From positions 275,612-339,611 of the forward strand of contig MNCI01023951.1 in NCBI GenBank assembly GCA_015680685.1: a stretch of 64,000 bases of DNA. The letters run 5' to 3'. This DNA is from Gnetum montanum. Taxonomy: Eukaryota; Streptophyta; Gnetopsida; Gnetales; Gnetaceae. The first letter of the stretch is position 1. Each line of letters begins with the position of its first letter. The notes beneath the pieces were generated by a model. That model made no database searches, was not told where the DNA came from, and worked only from the letters and a program-made list of their open reading frames with translations. Positions 1 through 12,314 of the stretch are shown here, in pieces. The position numbers were made by a program, and so were the translations under genes.

Positions 1-106
1 TTGTATAAAGTGTGATGTTGCATGCATGGTCATGCCATGTGCCTGCAAGATCCTACAAAAAAATTAACTAGGAAGTTTTAAATGAAACTGGCCATTTCTA
101 ACCGTG

Positions 107-655
107 GCTAGTTTAATGTCATTGCGGAAGTTTGCTGGCAGTTTTAACATCATATTGAATGTTTCGTAGTTTAACATCATTTCAAACAGTTTGTAGTTTA
201 ACATCATTTCGGAAAATTCATAGTTTAACGTCATTTTGAATAGTTCGTAGTTTAACGTCATTTCGGAAAGTTTGTAGTTTAACGTCATTTCGGACAGTTC
301 GTAGTTTAACGTCATTTCAGACAGTTCGTAGTTTAACGTCATTTCGGACAGTTTGTAGTTTAATGTCATTTCTGATAGTCATAGTTTAACATCATTTCGG
401 ATAGTTCGTAGTTTAACGTCATTTCGGACAGTTCGTAGTTTAACGTCATTTCGGACAGTCCATAGTTTAACATCATTTTGGACAGTTTGTAGTTTAACGT
501 CATTTCAAACAATCCGTAGTTTAACATCATTTCGAGCAATTCATAGTTTAACGCCATTTCAAACAGTCCATAGTTTAATGTCATTTTGGACAATTTGTAG
601 TTTAACATCATTTCGGACAATTCGTAGTTTAACGTCATTTCGGACAGTTTGTATC
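107..655 (-). repeat. 27-bp tandem repeat array (block 1 of element A)
   Basis: About 20 head-to-tail units of 27 bp with the core GTAGTTTAACGTCATTTCGG on the plus strand, varying mainly at CpG and C/T positions. It starts right after the protease stop codon. Because 27 is a multiple of three, the minus strand reads as a nine-residue repeat (M-T/M-L-N-Y-x-L-x-E) without stops for long stretches; I read this as a by-product of the period, not a protein. The core matches block 1 of element C (48660-48955). Confidence 0.9.
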
Positions 656-662
656 ATTCATT

Positions 663-1916
663 CTAGTTGTTGAGTTGCCTCTTGATCTTTTGTAACTTAA
701 CGTGTGGTGCTAGGTATATGGGTATGATCTTATATTCACCTTCCCCTTCATTGGTGATGTCAAAAGGTAGTTCTGACCAAGAAACATCAGCAGGAATGGC
801 TCCTATGTCTGTGTCTTCTTGTGTTTCTTTAGTGCTAGTTGGATTGTGAGTCAACGTTGGGTTCACATTCTGATATATGTTCATGGTTTCTTTTTTAGGA
901 TTAATGAACTCAATTTCTGACCCTTGACCTACCTCAAGGTATGAGGAAGTGATCGATGGTGTTGTATCCCCATGTATGATGATCTCACCACCCTCGTAAG
1001 GTAGATGTATCTCCTGATGGATTGGTGAAGATACGGCTTTAAGTTGAGCTAGCCAAGGACGTCCTAGGATCAGATTAAACCCTGGCATTTCATCAACCAC
1101 TATGAATTTAGCTGATGTAGGGAATTGGTCTCCGACTATGAAATCTAAGGTAACCATGTCTTTCACTCCCACACGGGAACCACTGAAGGATCTCAAGAAA
1201 GAGGTTGTTGTGGGTTGGACTTGTTCAGTGAGTTCTAATTTTTCGATGATGGAAAAATGTATTACATTTGTCACCGCACCATCATCGACATGCACCCTAC
1301 GTATTTTGAAATGATTAACCTGTATTGTTATGAACATAGGGATCGTGGTGATTTCCCCTGTTTTCTCATCTAGCTTAATGTCCTTAATGCGGAAATCTAA
1401 GGATGTGGTCTTTGATTCCTGAAGTTTTGGGAATAATACTGCATAAATGGATGGTTCATCTATAGGAAGATCATCACTAATAGGAATTGAAGTTAGCATC
1501 CGTACGAGAGCCTCTCGATGTACTGGTGAAGTCATTACTAGGTCATACAAACTTAAAGAAGTATTCTTTTGTTTTAAGGCTTCTGTGACCTCGGTCAATG
1601 CATTTGCTAGGTCTTTACCATTTGGGACATTCTTATCCGTAGAGATTTGGTCCATTTGACCCAGGATTCATATTTCTCATGGAGGGGTTTTTATGTTAGT
1701 AGCTGATAATGCTGAGTTTGGGATATGACTTGTGACTTCATTTTTGTTTTGGTGACTTGTACTAGGCTCATTAACAGACGAACTCATGGGAACAGTGCTT
1801 AGTGGTGTAGGCTTTGGCAGTCCTAATTCGTGTCCATGGTTTTCTTTCTTCATGCGCTCTCTTTTTTCTTTTTCCAAGTGCTCTCTTATTAGCCTATCAG
1901 GAAGACACTCTCGCAA
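663..1916 (-). pseudogene. Aspartic protease and linker, element A
   Basis: The C-terminal part of the gag-pro polyprotein. The 330-residue open stretch 1655-663 has the protease active-site region VHVDDGAVTNVI at residues 122-133 and the downstream FNLILGRPWLAQL motif (hydrophobic-ILGR-W) typical of plant Ty3 proteases. The active-site triplet is D-D-G instead of D-T/S-G. It ends in a basic KIKRQLNN tail just before the stop, a tail shared with C and partly with B. A stop separates it from the linker 1916-1677, which is in the same frame. The protease would cut the gag-pol polyprotein in the particle. Confidence 0.8.
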
Positions 1917-3512
1917 AGGTCATTGAGAAGTGGAGGTGGGTTTTGTGCCAAGGTGTTTTGGCACCTGGACCACAAAGGGAATGGGTCGGTTTTCAGATGG
2001 TATGTTTGTTGTGGTGGCAACCGAAGGAGGTATGTGGATGATGAATGGTTTTTGTGGCACGGGAGACGTGCGGATGATGAAAGGGGCTTGAGGACATGTT
2101 GGGGTAGGTGTGTTTTCTGAAGGCCTCTGAATCACAAAAGGTCTTCGTGGAATGTCTTGTCTATTTCCATATGGATAGTATTAATCACATATGGTGCATC
2201 ATTGGTGTTGAGAGGATCCTTGTAGACACCCATGGATTGGTTTTGAGGCCTTACTGGGTTTTCCTTGTCAAATGCTACTTCACCCCTATCAATCATGCGT
2301 TGTATGTCTTGTTTCAATATAAACAAATAATCAATTCCATGGTCGGGTCGTTGGTGATAATCGCAAAATCTATCCAACCTAAAGCCTTTTAGAATGGAAG
2401 GTTTTTTGGCTATTGCTAAGGCTGGATTTTTGGCCAATTCGCAAAAGCGATCATGTCTTTGCAAGACCGCAGGAGACATTTGTTTGTGTTGAATTAGCCT
2501 AGCCTTTAGAAGTTGATCAAGTAGTTGTGAAGGCTTCATGAGCAATGGTGTGTATTGAGCAGGGTCTTTCCTTTTGAAGGTACGAGCATGACCTGTGTTG
2601 TTGTTTCTATTTGAGGAATTTCTAGGTATATGAGTGGGTGTGGTTCTTTCATAGTTGTTTGGGATTGTAGGTTGTTTTCCCTCAGCCACTTCTGCTACTG
2701 TTGTTTTGGATTTATCTTTCCTTGTGTGTTGGCTCCTAAAGGTTGAGTAGGTTGGGTCACTACTTATTTGTGCCGCTTCTTCTATGTCTTTGATTTGTAC
2801 GAATGCTTGGCTCAATGTGCAGGCTTTCAAGTAGTAAAGTTTTGACTTAATAATATCATTCACAGCTGACTTGAGGATAGTGAGTAAATATGTTTTGGGG
2901 ATAGGTTCGTGAAGTTCGTTTAAGGTTGCACTCCACCTTTGGAAAAAATTTTGTGTTGGCTCTAAAGGTGCTTGTTTAATTTGAATCAAGCTATCTAATG
3001 TGGCTTTAGGTTTCAAATTGTACTTGAAACGGGTGACAAACTGATGCAACAAATTCTCTAAAGAAGATATGGAGCTACAAGGTAAAGATCGGTACCATTC
3101 TAAGGATTTTCCGGTTAAGGACATTGCAAACACTTGCAAAATTACATGACGCCATGCTTGAAGTAAAAGGCTTTTGGTTTTAAATGTCACTAGGTGGGAA
3201 TTTGGGGTTCCCTTCTCCATTGTACTTGGTCAGTTGAGGCAATGAGATTCCTTTTGGCAAGGTCAAGGGTGGAACTAAGGGGTCAATTGGATCATCTTGA
3301 TAGAAATCTAGTACCTTGACTTCCTCATTGTTGAAAGTTTTAAGGCGTTTTAATTCTTTTTCCAACAAGTGCATCATTTTTTGTGTGTCTGCCCATTCTT
3401 GGGCAGTAGGAAAACCAATGGATTGAGTGGATTGTGAATGATGATGATTTAATTGTTGCATTGTTTGTGGAAAGGTAGGTTGTTGGGCTAACATTTGTTG
3501 TGGTGGGATGGT
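1917..3512 (-). pseudogene. Gag, element A (interrupted)
   Basis: A retrotransposon gag of the PF03732 kind: FYQDDPIDP start region, LTKYNGEGNP, then FAMSLTGKSLEWYRSLP and FVTRFKYNLKP, followed by the plant-type Cys/His segment RFCDYHQRPDHGIDY and LKQDIQRMIDRGE. The second Cys of that segment is lost here (Y in place of C). Frameshifts fall near 3200 and near 2135, and the N-terminus is removed by element D at 3513. The first residues of the apparent upstream ORF are encoded by D's LTR, not by gag. Structural protein of the retroelement particle. Confidence 0.8.
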
Positions 3513-6290
3513 TGTTGGCACATTTGTCCATTCCATGGAACAGTTGGAATATTTTATTTAAAATTGGCACAATCCCTGGTTGTAAATTTGCAGTTTTAGT
3601 ATTGTGAGTTGATGGGTATTTTTGAAGAAACATCCACTGGTAAATAATTTTGATGTTGATGCCTTCTTAGAAAGCAAGATTAAAATGCCTTTATTGAACA
3701 TTGGAATAGCAGACAAAGGATGAAATTATTTACCGCAAAAGGCATACTCCCCGCTAATGTTGGATAGTGGATTATTAAGGTCCACTTAAGAGTTGGAAGC
3801 ATGCGGAAGATCTCATGAATGGATTTCCAACAAGTTTTGAATTTCATTTGGTAAATTTAATTAACAAAGGATGAGAAGGTTTCTGTTGCAGAAAAAACTG
3901 AATAAAACAGCAGAAATATCAGAGATGTCAGCATCGGCTTGGGCTTGGGTGTCACCCTGGGCACCGGCATCACCAGAAATGGCTCCAGATTCTCAAGGAA
4001 TACTTCTAGAACCTGCGAGCGGAGGACAGATGGCTAGCAACGGGAGGATGCACAGTGGTGGATGAAAGATCAACGGTGGTAGAAGAGAAGCCTCTGTCGC
4101 ACGTGCGGTGGCTACAACCTCAGCTTTGGTGCAGATCTAGTAGAGGGAGGCGCAGCCAGTGGGCAAAGGGGCAAGTAACATAAAGCAACTGTCAGCAAGT
4201 CTTCACCTCATCCGAGATTGATAGGGTTTCCAGGTGTGACCGAGGGTTTGGTCGATCCAGAGATGCCTCGTCCCCATACACCAAGGGTCGTGGCAGTTCC
4301 AGGTTTCACAAATCCAACGGAAGCTTCTCCTTGAAGCGCGACAACGCCGGCTTTGACAGTGGTAGTGGTGGATACAAATTTTCTCTGTTCAAGGATAAAA
4401 CTCCTTGCAAAATTTCTGTATAATCATCAAAATCGGAAGAGCACTTATGAGAGCCGAAGGTTAGAATGGTTGCAGAATCTTATAGGACACAGGGTGACAT
4501 TTCCTAATGCGGTGGCTGAGCCTTCTCCCGTGATGGCAGTTGTTGGTAACGATTTTCGGTAGGGAAATGATAATTTAAATTAGTTGCTAGCAGTTCTAGG
4601 CCTGGTGCCTTCACATTCGGGCTTGATATTTCGAATTTAAATTTTTCAGCCATTTTCATACGGGTGAAAGTGCACATGAATTATTTAGGATTAAGGTACC
4701 AGCAACATTTATGCCAAGGTAGATATCATGTTATCACCTTGTTTATAAAATCACTAAGAACTTCAATAAGCATTCTTCAAAATTTTAAAACAAGTAAAAA
4801 ATGAAAGGCTATTAAAGCTATAATTGTAAACAATTATATGAAATTATTGGATTTATTTTTCAAAAGCAATATTTATCTCCGAACTTCCTAACTTCCTAAG
4901 TTAATACTCCCTAACTCTTTGGGCAAGTTACTTGGGAGAGAAGTTAGGTAAGATATTTTTGAATATGTAACTTCCCTACCTACCTTGGAACCCTATAAAA
5001 AGGCTTCAGGGATCAAGGAGAAGAAGGACATTTTTGTTGGGAGGTCTCATACATCACATTTTTGGAGATCATACTTTGAAAAGCTATTAGCTAGCACTTA
5101 GGCTCTCACTTGAAGACACACTTTGGGGTTTTGAGAAGAGCATTTGAAAAGAAGATTTGTAAAGATGATTTCTTGTAAGATGGCTTGCTAAAGGAAAGAT
5201 TTCAGCCTCTTTGTCATAGTCTTGTGAGTTATGTTTTATTTTTATTTTTTTGTTTAAATTGTTTAGCTAGTGGTTTAGATAGTATCATCCTTGGCAAGTA
5301 ATTTTGGGATTTTTAGATTGCTCTTATTGTTCTTGTTGCACGATTGAAAATTTCTATTAAAATTTTGCGATAGAAGCTCTTGTGTTAAAAAGACTTAAGA
5401 GCATTTTAGTAGTAAACTTTTATTGTGCAACGTATAGGAACTACTATTGGGATTGTTGTAAGAGAGCCTCTGCTTGTAGTCATGCCGTTGAACAATTCAG
5501 TAGTTAAGAGGGTTCAAAAAATATTTGGTATTTTGATGGGACCAGAATAGCTTCTTTTTATCTTTAAAGTGAATTTCCATGGTATTTCAATCAGAAATTG
5601 TCAAGTCTTTCAAAGATTCTGTTTGAATGCAATCGTTGACACCTATTATCTAGTCAAAATGGAGTCTCGTACGTGGTAGTTTACGCAGCAATTTTTGGTA
5701 GCATAGTAGGATTGTCTTGAAGAAATTGCTTGTTTGAGCCTTGGAAGTTTGGACAATTCGTAGATATTGAATTTTGGATAGCTTTATTGCAAAGTGTTTA
5801 CTCGTGTCATTTTACCTTGTTGAAATATTTGAGGTCTTAACATAAATCTGCTTTCTTTTCTTTTCTGTCTATTTCCATTGAATCTTGCTCTATTTCTAGT
5901 TTTCTTGTGGAACTATCTTTTTCTCTAGGGAAAATTAGGAGTAGATTTATGGAGTTGTGCTTAAATGTTTTTACAAAATTTTATTTGTTACAAGTAGATA
6001 TTATAAGGACCACATAGACTAGGTAGTTGATCAAAATAGGAAACTCTCAACAACTCACAGTACTTGGCAAAGTTGGCTGAATCTCTTTAAAGTAAGTCAT
6101 TTGTAGTTTACACACAACGCAATCGTTACATTTCACACAACCACATGCCGCAACAGCACACACACATACTCACATTAACTACTGAGTTTATTTGGAGGTA
6201 TGTAGGCCTTGGTGTTGCTAGAGACCAGCAGGCACCTAAATCCTGTTTGAGGACACTCGTTGGCGATCGTGTCCCAAACGGTCGCCAACA
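3513..6290 (+). repeat. 5' LTR of element D (2,778 bp)
   Basis: Starts TGTTGGCACATTTG and ends GTCGCCAACA, followed seven bases later by the primer site. It carries a TATA box at 4994 and, 60-130 bases upstream of that, repeated CTAACTT / AAGTTAGG words. Small ORFs at 3871-4065 and 4353-4562 lie inside and have no recognisable domain. Confidence 0.92.
4994..5002 (+). promoter_or_regulatory. TATA box, element D 5' LTR
   Basis: TATAAAAAG in the context GGAACCCTATAAAAAGGC. The same box is at 14491-14499 in the 3' LTR. It probably sets the start of the genomic RNA, so R begins about 30 bases downstream. Confidence 0.65.
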
Positions 6291-6297
6291 GTTCTTT

Positions 6298-6315
6298 TGG
6301 CGCTAGAAGGAGGGC
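6298..6315 (+). promoter_or_regulatory. Primer binding site, element D
   Basis: TGGCGCTAGAAGGAGGGC starts seven bases after the LTR end. B (18615) and E (53043) have nearly the same site with one change (TGGAGCT, TGGTGCT), so all three use the same tRNA class; I could not name the tRNA with certainty. Confidence 0.75.
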
Positions 6316-6415
6316 TGAAAGTTTAGCCTGTAGGTTCATAAGCCTTATACTTTTAGTACATCAACAATTCTTTGTTACTATAAAGGCTTAAGAAATTAGA
6401 TACTATTTTCAGTTC

Positions 6416-7197
6416 ATGACCAAGAAGATTGATAGTTTGGAAAGTTTCAAAGTTTCAAAAGATATTCTAGATTCAAAGATTGATTCTTCATCAGAAGAAG
6501 AAGAAAAAAAATATTTTGAATTGGGAACGAGTAGTGGAGTGAAAACTAGAAGATCAAGAAGATCACCCATTATATCTAGTTTATCAATTTATAAGAGAAG
6601 ATCTAGAAAGTCTAAGAGTTCAACATTACAAAGGAATAGGATGAAAAATCCTTGGCAAGGAGTTACACCATTAGGATTTCAGAATTACAATGATATTCCT
6701 AAGGTAGTTTACAAATATTTTCCTAAGCCTTTATTCCTAGAAAAGCTTATTTAGCTGAAGAATATATTCACATGTTTGAGTTACCTTTAGCTTATGCAAA
6801 TATTCAACATGAAGATCAAGCTTGTAGGTTGTTTCTATCAAATCTAAAGGATATGGCTCAAATTTGGTATTTGAACTTACCAAGTAATAGTATTACAAGT
6901 TGGGATGACATGAAGAATCTTTTTGTGGCCCAGTTTGGTAATCAATTAGATCAACAACAATTATACTGTGGGCTAGTACAAGCTAAGCAAGGAGTTACAG
7001 AGTCAATTAGAGATTTTAATATCAAGTTTCAACGAATTTGTGGACTCTTTCAAAGACAATATAGACCATCAGAAGAAATTCTTAAAGAAACTTATCTTAA
7101 GGCTATCAACCCCAACATTTCAATTTGGTTAAGGAGAACTCCAAACTTAACTACACTAAATGACTACTTTAGTGAAGCTATACAGTTAGAAAAATAG
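6416..7197 (+). pseudogene. Gag, element D
   Basis: Starts at ATG 6416 about 100 bases after the PBS. The N-terminal 112 residues are rich in Ser, Glu, Lys and Arg. A frameshift near 6755 separates them from the gag core (6772-7197), which shows WYLNLPSNSITSWDDMKNLF, FVAQFG and the QGVTESIRDF region of plant Ty3 gag. It ends in a TAG at 7195 that interrupts a frame continuing into the protease. No CCHC zinc knuckle is visible. Confidence 0.75.
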
Positions 7198-8340
7198 TTG
7201 AACTTGAATACTGAAGAAAATATTGCAACTCAAAAACGAGAAAAAAGAGTTATGATTCCTATGCAAGATTTAGCTCAATTTAAAGCTTTACTAGGTCCAT
7301 CTCATGTTAAGATAGAGCAAGAACATGAAAGAGTAGAATCTGGAAAAGGACAATTAATAAGAGATATGTCTAACAAAATAGTGATGCTTGAAAAAGCTTT
7401 GCCAAGAGTTAATATCAATGAAGAAAGGGAAAATGTGAAGCATAAACATCAAGACACTAAGTTAGTAGAAGATGAGGATGAAAGTGATCTTATTATGTCC
7501 AATTTTCTTTATATTGAATTTGATAATGAGTTATCTAGTGTTCACTATGCAAGTAAATCTTCTAGCAATGGATCAAGTGATACTTCTTCTCTATCAAGTT
7601 CTGAAGAATATATGTCTTCAGATGAAGAATGCAATAACAATGAGGAAAATGGATATAGTCTCCAATCAAAAGAAAGACTAACTACTTCTAGACTCCCAAA
7701 TGTTATTAATGATCCATCTACTAAGAGAAAAGCTTTTGAGCCAAATAGAAGAGATAAGAATAAAGGTAAAGACAATCAAGTAGAGCAAAGCACTCCAAAT
7801 CAGTCTTTCAATAAATGGATAAAGAGACCAAACTTTATTGATGATGGAGAATATGATTTGGTCGAATACCTTAAACATGTCAAGGCCAATATTAGCTTTT
7901 ATCAGTTGCTTCAAATAGGAGATCAGCAAAGAAAGGCTTTAGAGTTCATTAAAGGTAAAAGGAGAGTTAGAGAATCAGAGTTAAGTTATGTGTCTCACAA
8001 TGAAGAGAAATTAAAGACTTCATATAATAAGGAAGCTCCTCCTTTTCTCTTGAAAATGAAATTGAAGGATAAATACTTACACAATTGTTTGGTTGATTCT
8101 AGAGCTACGTCTACTATAATGCCATTGTCTATATGTAAGAAACTTGGTTTGATTCCTGAAAAATCAAACAAAAAGATTGTTTAAGTAGATGAAAGTAGAG
8201 TGAAGATTGTGGGTCAATTACCGAATGTTCTATTGGAAATTGCTTCTGAACCCCACATTAGAAGTAAAGTAACTATTCAAGTGGCAAATATACTAGATTC
8301 ACATAGTCTCTTATTGAGTAGAAGTTGGAGTAAGAATTTC
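7198..8340 (+). pseudogene. Linker and aspartic protease, element D
   Basis: Same frame as the gag core. The first ~270 residues are a charged, Ser/Glu-rich linker with no named domain. The protease begins around 8030 (PFLLKMKLKD) with active site LVDSRATSTIM, where the expected D-S-G-A reads D-S-R-A, so catalysis is probably lost. A TAA at 8182 breaks the frame; the C-terminal protease strand (HSLLLSRSW, in place of LILGRSW) follows at about 8308-8331. Confidence 0.7.
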
Positions 8341-8550
8341 TCAGGTTACATATCAACAGATTATTCTCACATGTGGTTACCTTGGAAAGGAGAACCAAAT
8401 CAAATCTACATCTATAGCGAACCTTTGATGATAGATAATATTACTTCAAATGGAAGAAGTAAAATGGCTGAAAAAGGAGGTGTTGAAAACAAAATTTGTA
8501 CACTCCAAGAAAGTTATAGTCCTGAAAAAGAACAATCAAAGCAAGAGGAT

Positions 8551-8928
8551 AAATGGGAGTTATACTTTGATGGTTCATGTAATTCAAAAGGTGCAGGAGT
8601 TGGAATAGTTATATTCAAGAATGATTCACCCGAAATTCTCAAAGCAATTCATCTATCTTTTCCTTGTACTAACAACAAGGCTGAGTATGAAGCTTTATGT
8701 ATTGGTATGAGAATAGCTCTAGACAAAAAGATCAAAGAAATCATTATAAAAGGAGACTCAAGATTAGTCTGTGAACAAGTAAAAGGTAACTGTGTCGTAA
8801 AGAGCTCATTCTTAAGACCTTATAAGCAACTTGCTTGTAAGATGTTAGATCAGTTTCAACATTGCCAAATAGAGCATATAAACAGAGCAGAGAATCTTAT
8901 AGCAGATGATTTGGCAAAGGCAGCTTCA
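8551..8928 (+). CDS. Archaeal-type RNase H placed upstream of RT, element D
   Basis: Residues 118-243 of the 738-residue open frame 8200-10416. It has the full type I RNase H set: D in YFDGSCNSKGAG (residue 124), E in NKAEYEAL (163), D in IKGDSRLV (186) and D in IADDLAKAA (236/237). It resembles the second RNase H that Tat-group elements carry after RT (compare 29490-29900 in B), but here it sits between protease and RT. The role would be removal of the RNA strand during reverse transcription. The domain is intact and in frame with RT. Confidence 0.85.
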
Positions 8929-10794
8929 ACATTGGATATGCAATTATTAGAAAGTTACAAAGATGTCATGATTGAAGAAGAACATCAGCCATCAGTACCA
9001 GATAATATAAGACATTTACAAGTATTTGAAGATGATGATCAAGTACTAAGATTTATGAAAAATAAACAAGAATTTGAGGGTCAAGTGATACCTGAAACGT
9101 CATCAAATTCCAAAGCTAATTTCATTCCAAAAAGGATGATTGACTTGGAACATGAGTTCAAGAAAAATTTACTTACTGGAAAGGATATACAAAACCCAGA
9201 TAGTCAAGCTTTCGAGGTAGTGAATTTTGGATTAGACAAGATGCCAAAGATGTTGAATGTTACAAAGGAAAGAGATTCGAGTTTCAAGCAAGACTTGTTA
9301 TCATGTCTAAGAAATAATTTGGACAATTTTGCTTGGTCCTATGATGATCTTAAAGCTTTTAGGCAAGATGTGATGACACATAAGATTCCTTTAATAGAAG
9401 GTTGCAAAATAGTCAAGCAAAAACAAAGGAAATTTAATCCATCATTTGAACCAGCTATGGAAGCTGAAATCAAGAAGTTGTTGCAAGCACGAATCATATA
9501 TCCAGTACGATATTCGACATGGCTTGCTAACCTTGTTCCAGTGAGAAAGAAAAATGGTGATATAAGACTTTGTGTAGACTTTAGAAATCTGAATGATGCC
9601 TCAAAAAAGGATAAGTATCCACTTCCAAGAATTGATGAGATGCTGATTAAAGTCTCAGGTTGTCAAGTATATTCTTTCTTAGATGGTTTCTCAGGTTATA
9701 ATCAAATCGTGGTAGATAAGAATGATAGATACAAAACATCATTTATCACCAAATGGGGAACTTTTGCCTACCAAAGAATGCCATTTGGATTGTCAAATGC
9801 TGGAGCTACTTTTCAAAGAGCAATGGATTTAGCATTCAAGGATTTATTAGGCAAATTCGTGGTGATTTATTTGGATGATATTACAATATTCTCAAAGAAG
9901 AAAGAAGATCATATTAATCATCTCCAGCAAGTTTTCGACAGATGTCGTGAGTTTGGTATTTCATTAAATCCTAAGAAGTGTATCTTTGGGGTTAAATCCA
10001 TAAGCCTATTAGGCCATGTGATATCTCAAGAAGGGATTGCCATAGACAACTCCCAAATTCAAGTTGTCCAAAATATTGAACATCCCACAAGTAAGAAATA
10101 TCTTAGATCTTTCTTTGGAAAGATTAATTTTGTGAAAAAGTTCATCCCCGGGTTTACTGAAATTACCAAACCTTTGATGAATATGCTAAAAAAGGATGTT
10201 CAAGTAGAGAAAACACCAGAATCAGAAAGAGCTTTATCAGAAATCAAAAAGGCTATACAAGAGGCTCTGTATTTGGTAAAACCTAGATTTAAAAAAGATT
10301 TTTGGTTATATTCTTTTGCTTCAAATAATTCTATCGTTGTCGTTCTAACACAAAAGGATAATGAAGATCAAGATGAACCAATTGGATTTTTTGGGTATCA
10401 GTTGAAAGCTTCATAGTTAAATTATTCAAACTTAGAGAAACAAGCTTTCGTAGTCATCAAAGCACTTCAGCATTTTCAATATTATTTAGAAAGTTCATTA
10501 GTCCACATTATGCTAATTAAACCTGTAGTCAAGTGATTCCTATACCAAAATGAGATTGGATTGAAGAAAGGAAAATGGCTTATAAAGTTGCAAAGTTTTA
10601 GATTTTCATTGGAAATATGCAAGAAAATTAAGGGAATGGGATTAGCCAAGTTAATGACTAGAGAAAGTGAAGTATGTACACTTGAAACCCATAAAGAGAA
10701 TTGGTATGATGAAATCCTCAAATTTCTTAGTACAAGGAAAATCCAAAATAATTTAACTGCAAGTCAAAAGAGAGCTTTCTTCAAAAGAGCATGA
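8929..10794 (+). pseudogene. Reverse transcriptase and degenerate RNase H, element D
   Basis: RT covers about residues 420-640 of the 8200-10416 frame: RLCVDFRNLN, YSFLDGFSGYNQI, MPFGLSNAGATFQRAM and the catalytic FVVIYLDDITIFSK (YLDD at residues 557-560). The native RNase H follows: FWLYSFASNNSIVVVLTQ, where TDAS, holding the first catalytic Asp, reads SFAS; LEKQAFVVIKAL keeps the Glu. Stops at 10414 and 10534 break the RNase H. Loss of the native RNase H site together with a complete upstream RNase H suggests the upstream domain took over. Confidence 0.85.
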
Positions 10795-11947
10795 AGATTT
10801 TTTGTTAAAGATGGTATATTATACAGAAAGGATTTTTGGGGAGTTTTATTGGAATGTGTTCATAATGATCAAATTAGTTTCATCTTGGAACAATTTCATG
10901 ATCATTTGAATCTATTTTATGAATCCCCTAAGTCGACTATGCAACATATACTTCGATATGGATATTACTGGCCTTCCATGTAAAGACATTAGTTCAAAGA
11001 TTCAAAAATGCTATAAATGTCAAATTCATGGGCCCAATATTAAAAGAGCTAGAGCCCCTTTAAAGCCAGTAGTTGCAGATAGACTATTTCAGCAATGGGG
11101 TTTGGATTTTACTGGTACAATTACTCTTTCAAGAGCTGGACACAAGTTTATTCTCACAGCTACTGATTATTTCACTAAATGGTCTGAAGCAAAGGCTCTA
11201 AGAGGAAGTTCGGCATCAGATGTGATTAAGTTTCTAGAAGATCAAATTCTAAGTAGATTTGGTCTACCTGAAGTGTTAGTGTCAGACAATGGACCCGCCT
11301 TCAAATCTGAAGAGTTTATCCAATGGGTATCTAAAAAATCCATTTTCTTATTTTCCTCATCAAATTATTATCCTCAAGGAAATGGCCTAGCAGAATCCAC
11401 CAATAAAAAGCTTATCACTTATATCAAGAAATCGATGGATGGGAATCCAGGAAATTAGATCAATTATCTACAATCCGCATTATGGTTAGATCAAATCAGA
11501 TTCAAGAAAGCTATCGAGACATCACCATATAACTTAGTTTATGGTTTTCCAGCAAGGATTACAAACAAGATTATAAGTTCAGCTTCTAAATTTGTAAAAA
11601 TATATAGTGAAAAAAATGATAAAGATAGGTGTTTCATGACTTTGCTCATTAAAAGAGAAGCTGAAGTAGATAAAGCGAGGGATAATTTGTTACAGAATAC
11701 CTCTCAAGTTAAAAGATGGTTTGATAGAAAGGCTTTGAAAAGAACTTTCAAGATAGGAGACCTTGTACTATTATGGAATATGAAAAAACCAAATAAGTTT
11801 AACCCGACATGGATTGGTCCCTTTCAAATTACAAAGCAATTATCAGAGGATACTTACCAATTATCAACCTTTGATGGCATGGAATTGCAATTTCCATATA
11901 ATTTTTTGAATATAAAACATTATTTGGGACAATTACATATAGCTTGA
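10795..11947 (+). pseudogene. Integrase, element D
   Basis: Zinc-binding HHCC region near 10890-11020 (HDH...YGYYWP...CYKC), split by a one-base frameshift near 10980. The core keeps all three catalytic residues: D in QQWGLDFTGT, D in VSDNGPAFKS and E in GNGLAESTNK. A TAG at 11456 (Trp expected) interrupts the core. The C-terminal part (FKIGDLVLLWNMKKPNKFNP, WIGPFQI) matches the usual GPF/Y region and ends at 11947. Confidence 0.85.
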
Positions 11948-12314
11948 AGATGTCATTACACAAAATAATATATGTATATAGTATTATGTAAATATTACTA
12001 GGAGTATAGTGTCCATTATTATATTTAATTATGCTTTATTTATATTTGGAACATTATCTTTCCTTAAGTGAGGCAAGTGGAAGCCTACAAGTGAAACAAG
12101 TGGAATTCTACAAGTTTGACAAGTGGGAAAGATGACTCATCCACCACTTAGTGAGGATTGTGACAAACGGTTTGAATGCCTAAAAAGAAGGAAGCTTGGT
12201 TGAAGACACTTGGGTGGGAATTCATATTTTTCTCTCCTATAAAAAGAGGGTTATATTGCTTAAGATTTCATCATCTTTCAATTCAAATTTGGTAGTGAAG
12301 GTTAGAAAGAGCTA
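11948..12314 (+). promoter_or_regulatory. Spacer with repeated ACAAGTGG words and a TATA box
   Basis: No coding potential. At 12070-12128 the word (A/G)CAAGTGRA/ACAAGTGG occurs about four to five times. At 12236-12247 there is CCTATAAAAAGAG, close to the LTR's CCTATAAAAAGGC, located about 75 bases before the ATG of the next ORF. This looks like a small internal promoter for that ORF; no transcript evidence is available. Confidence 0.5.

Larger units (their letters stand above)
1..3512 (-). mobile_element. Element A: Tat-like LTR retrotransposon, partial
   Basis: Minus-strand gag and protease followed (reading leftwards) by a tandem-repeat array, then the window edge. Protease and gag are closely similar to those of element C, so A and C belong to one subfamily. 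The gag is cut at 3513 by the LTR of element D, so its N-terminal part is missing. Bases 1-106 resemble the repeat-block edge of C near 48830-48890, so the antisense gene and pol probably lie to the left of the window. Confidence 0.85.

Noticed and set aside
64-638. Two ORFs coding a nine-residue repeat (MTLNYELSE type)
   Set aside because: They are translations of a 27-base DNA tandem array; the period divisible by three keeps the frame open. No start context and homologous arrays with other periods are not open.
107-655. CRISPR-like array
   Set aside because: Units are contiguous without unique spacers, and this is plant nuclear DNA inside a retrotransposon.
3871-4562. Small ORFs inside the D LTR
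   Set aside because: Not open at the matching places in the 3' LTR and no domain is seen.
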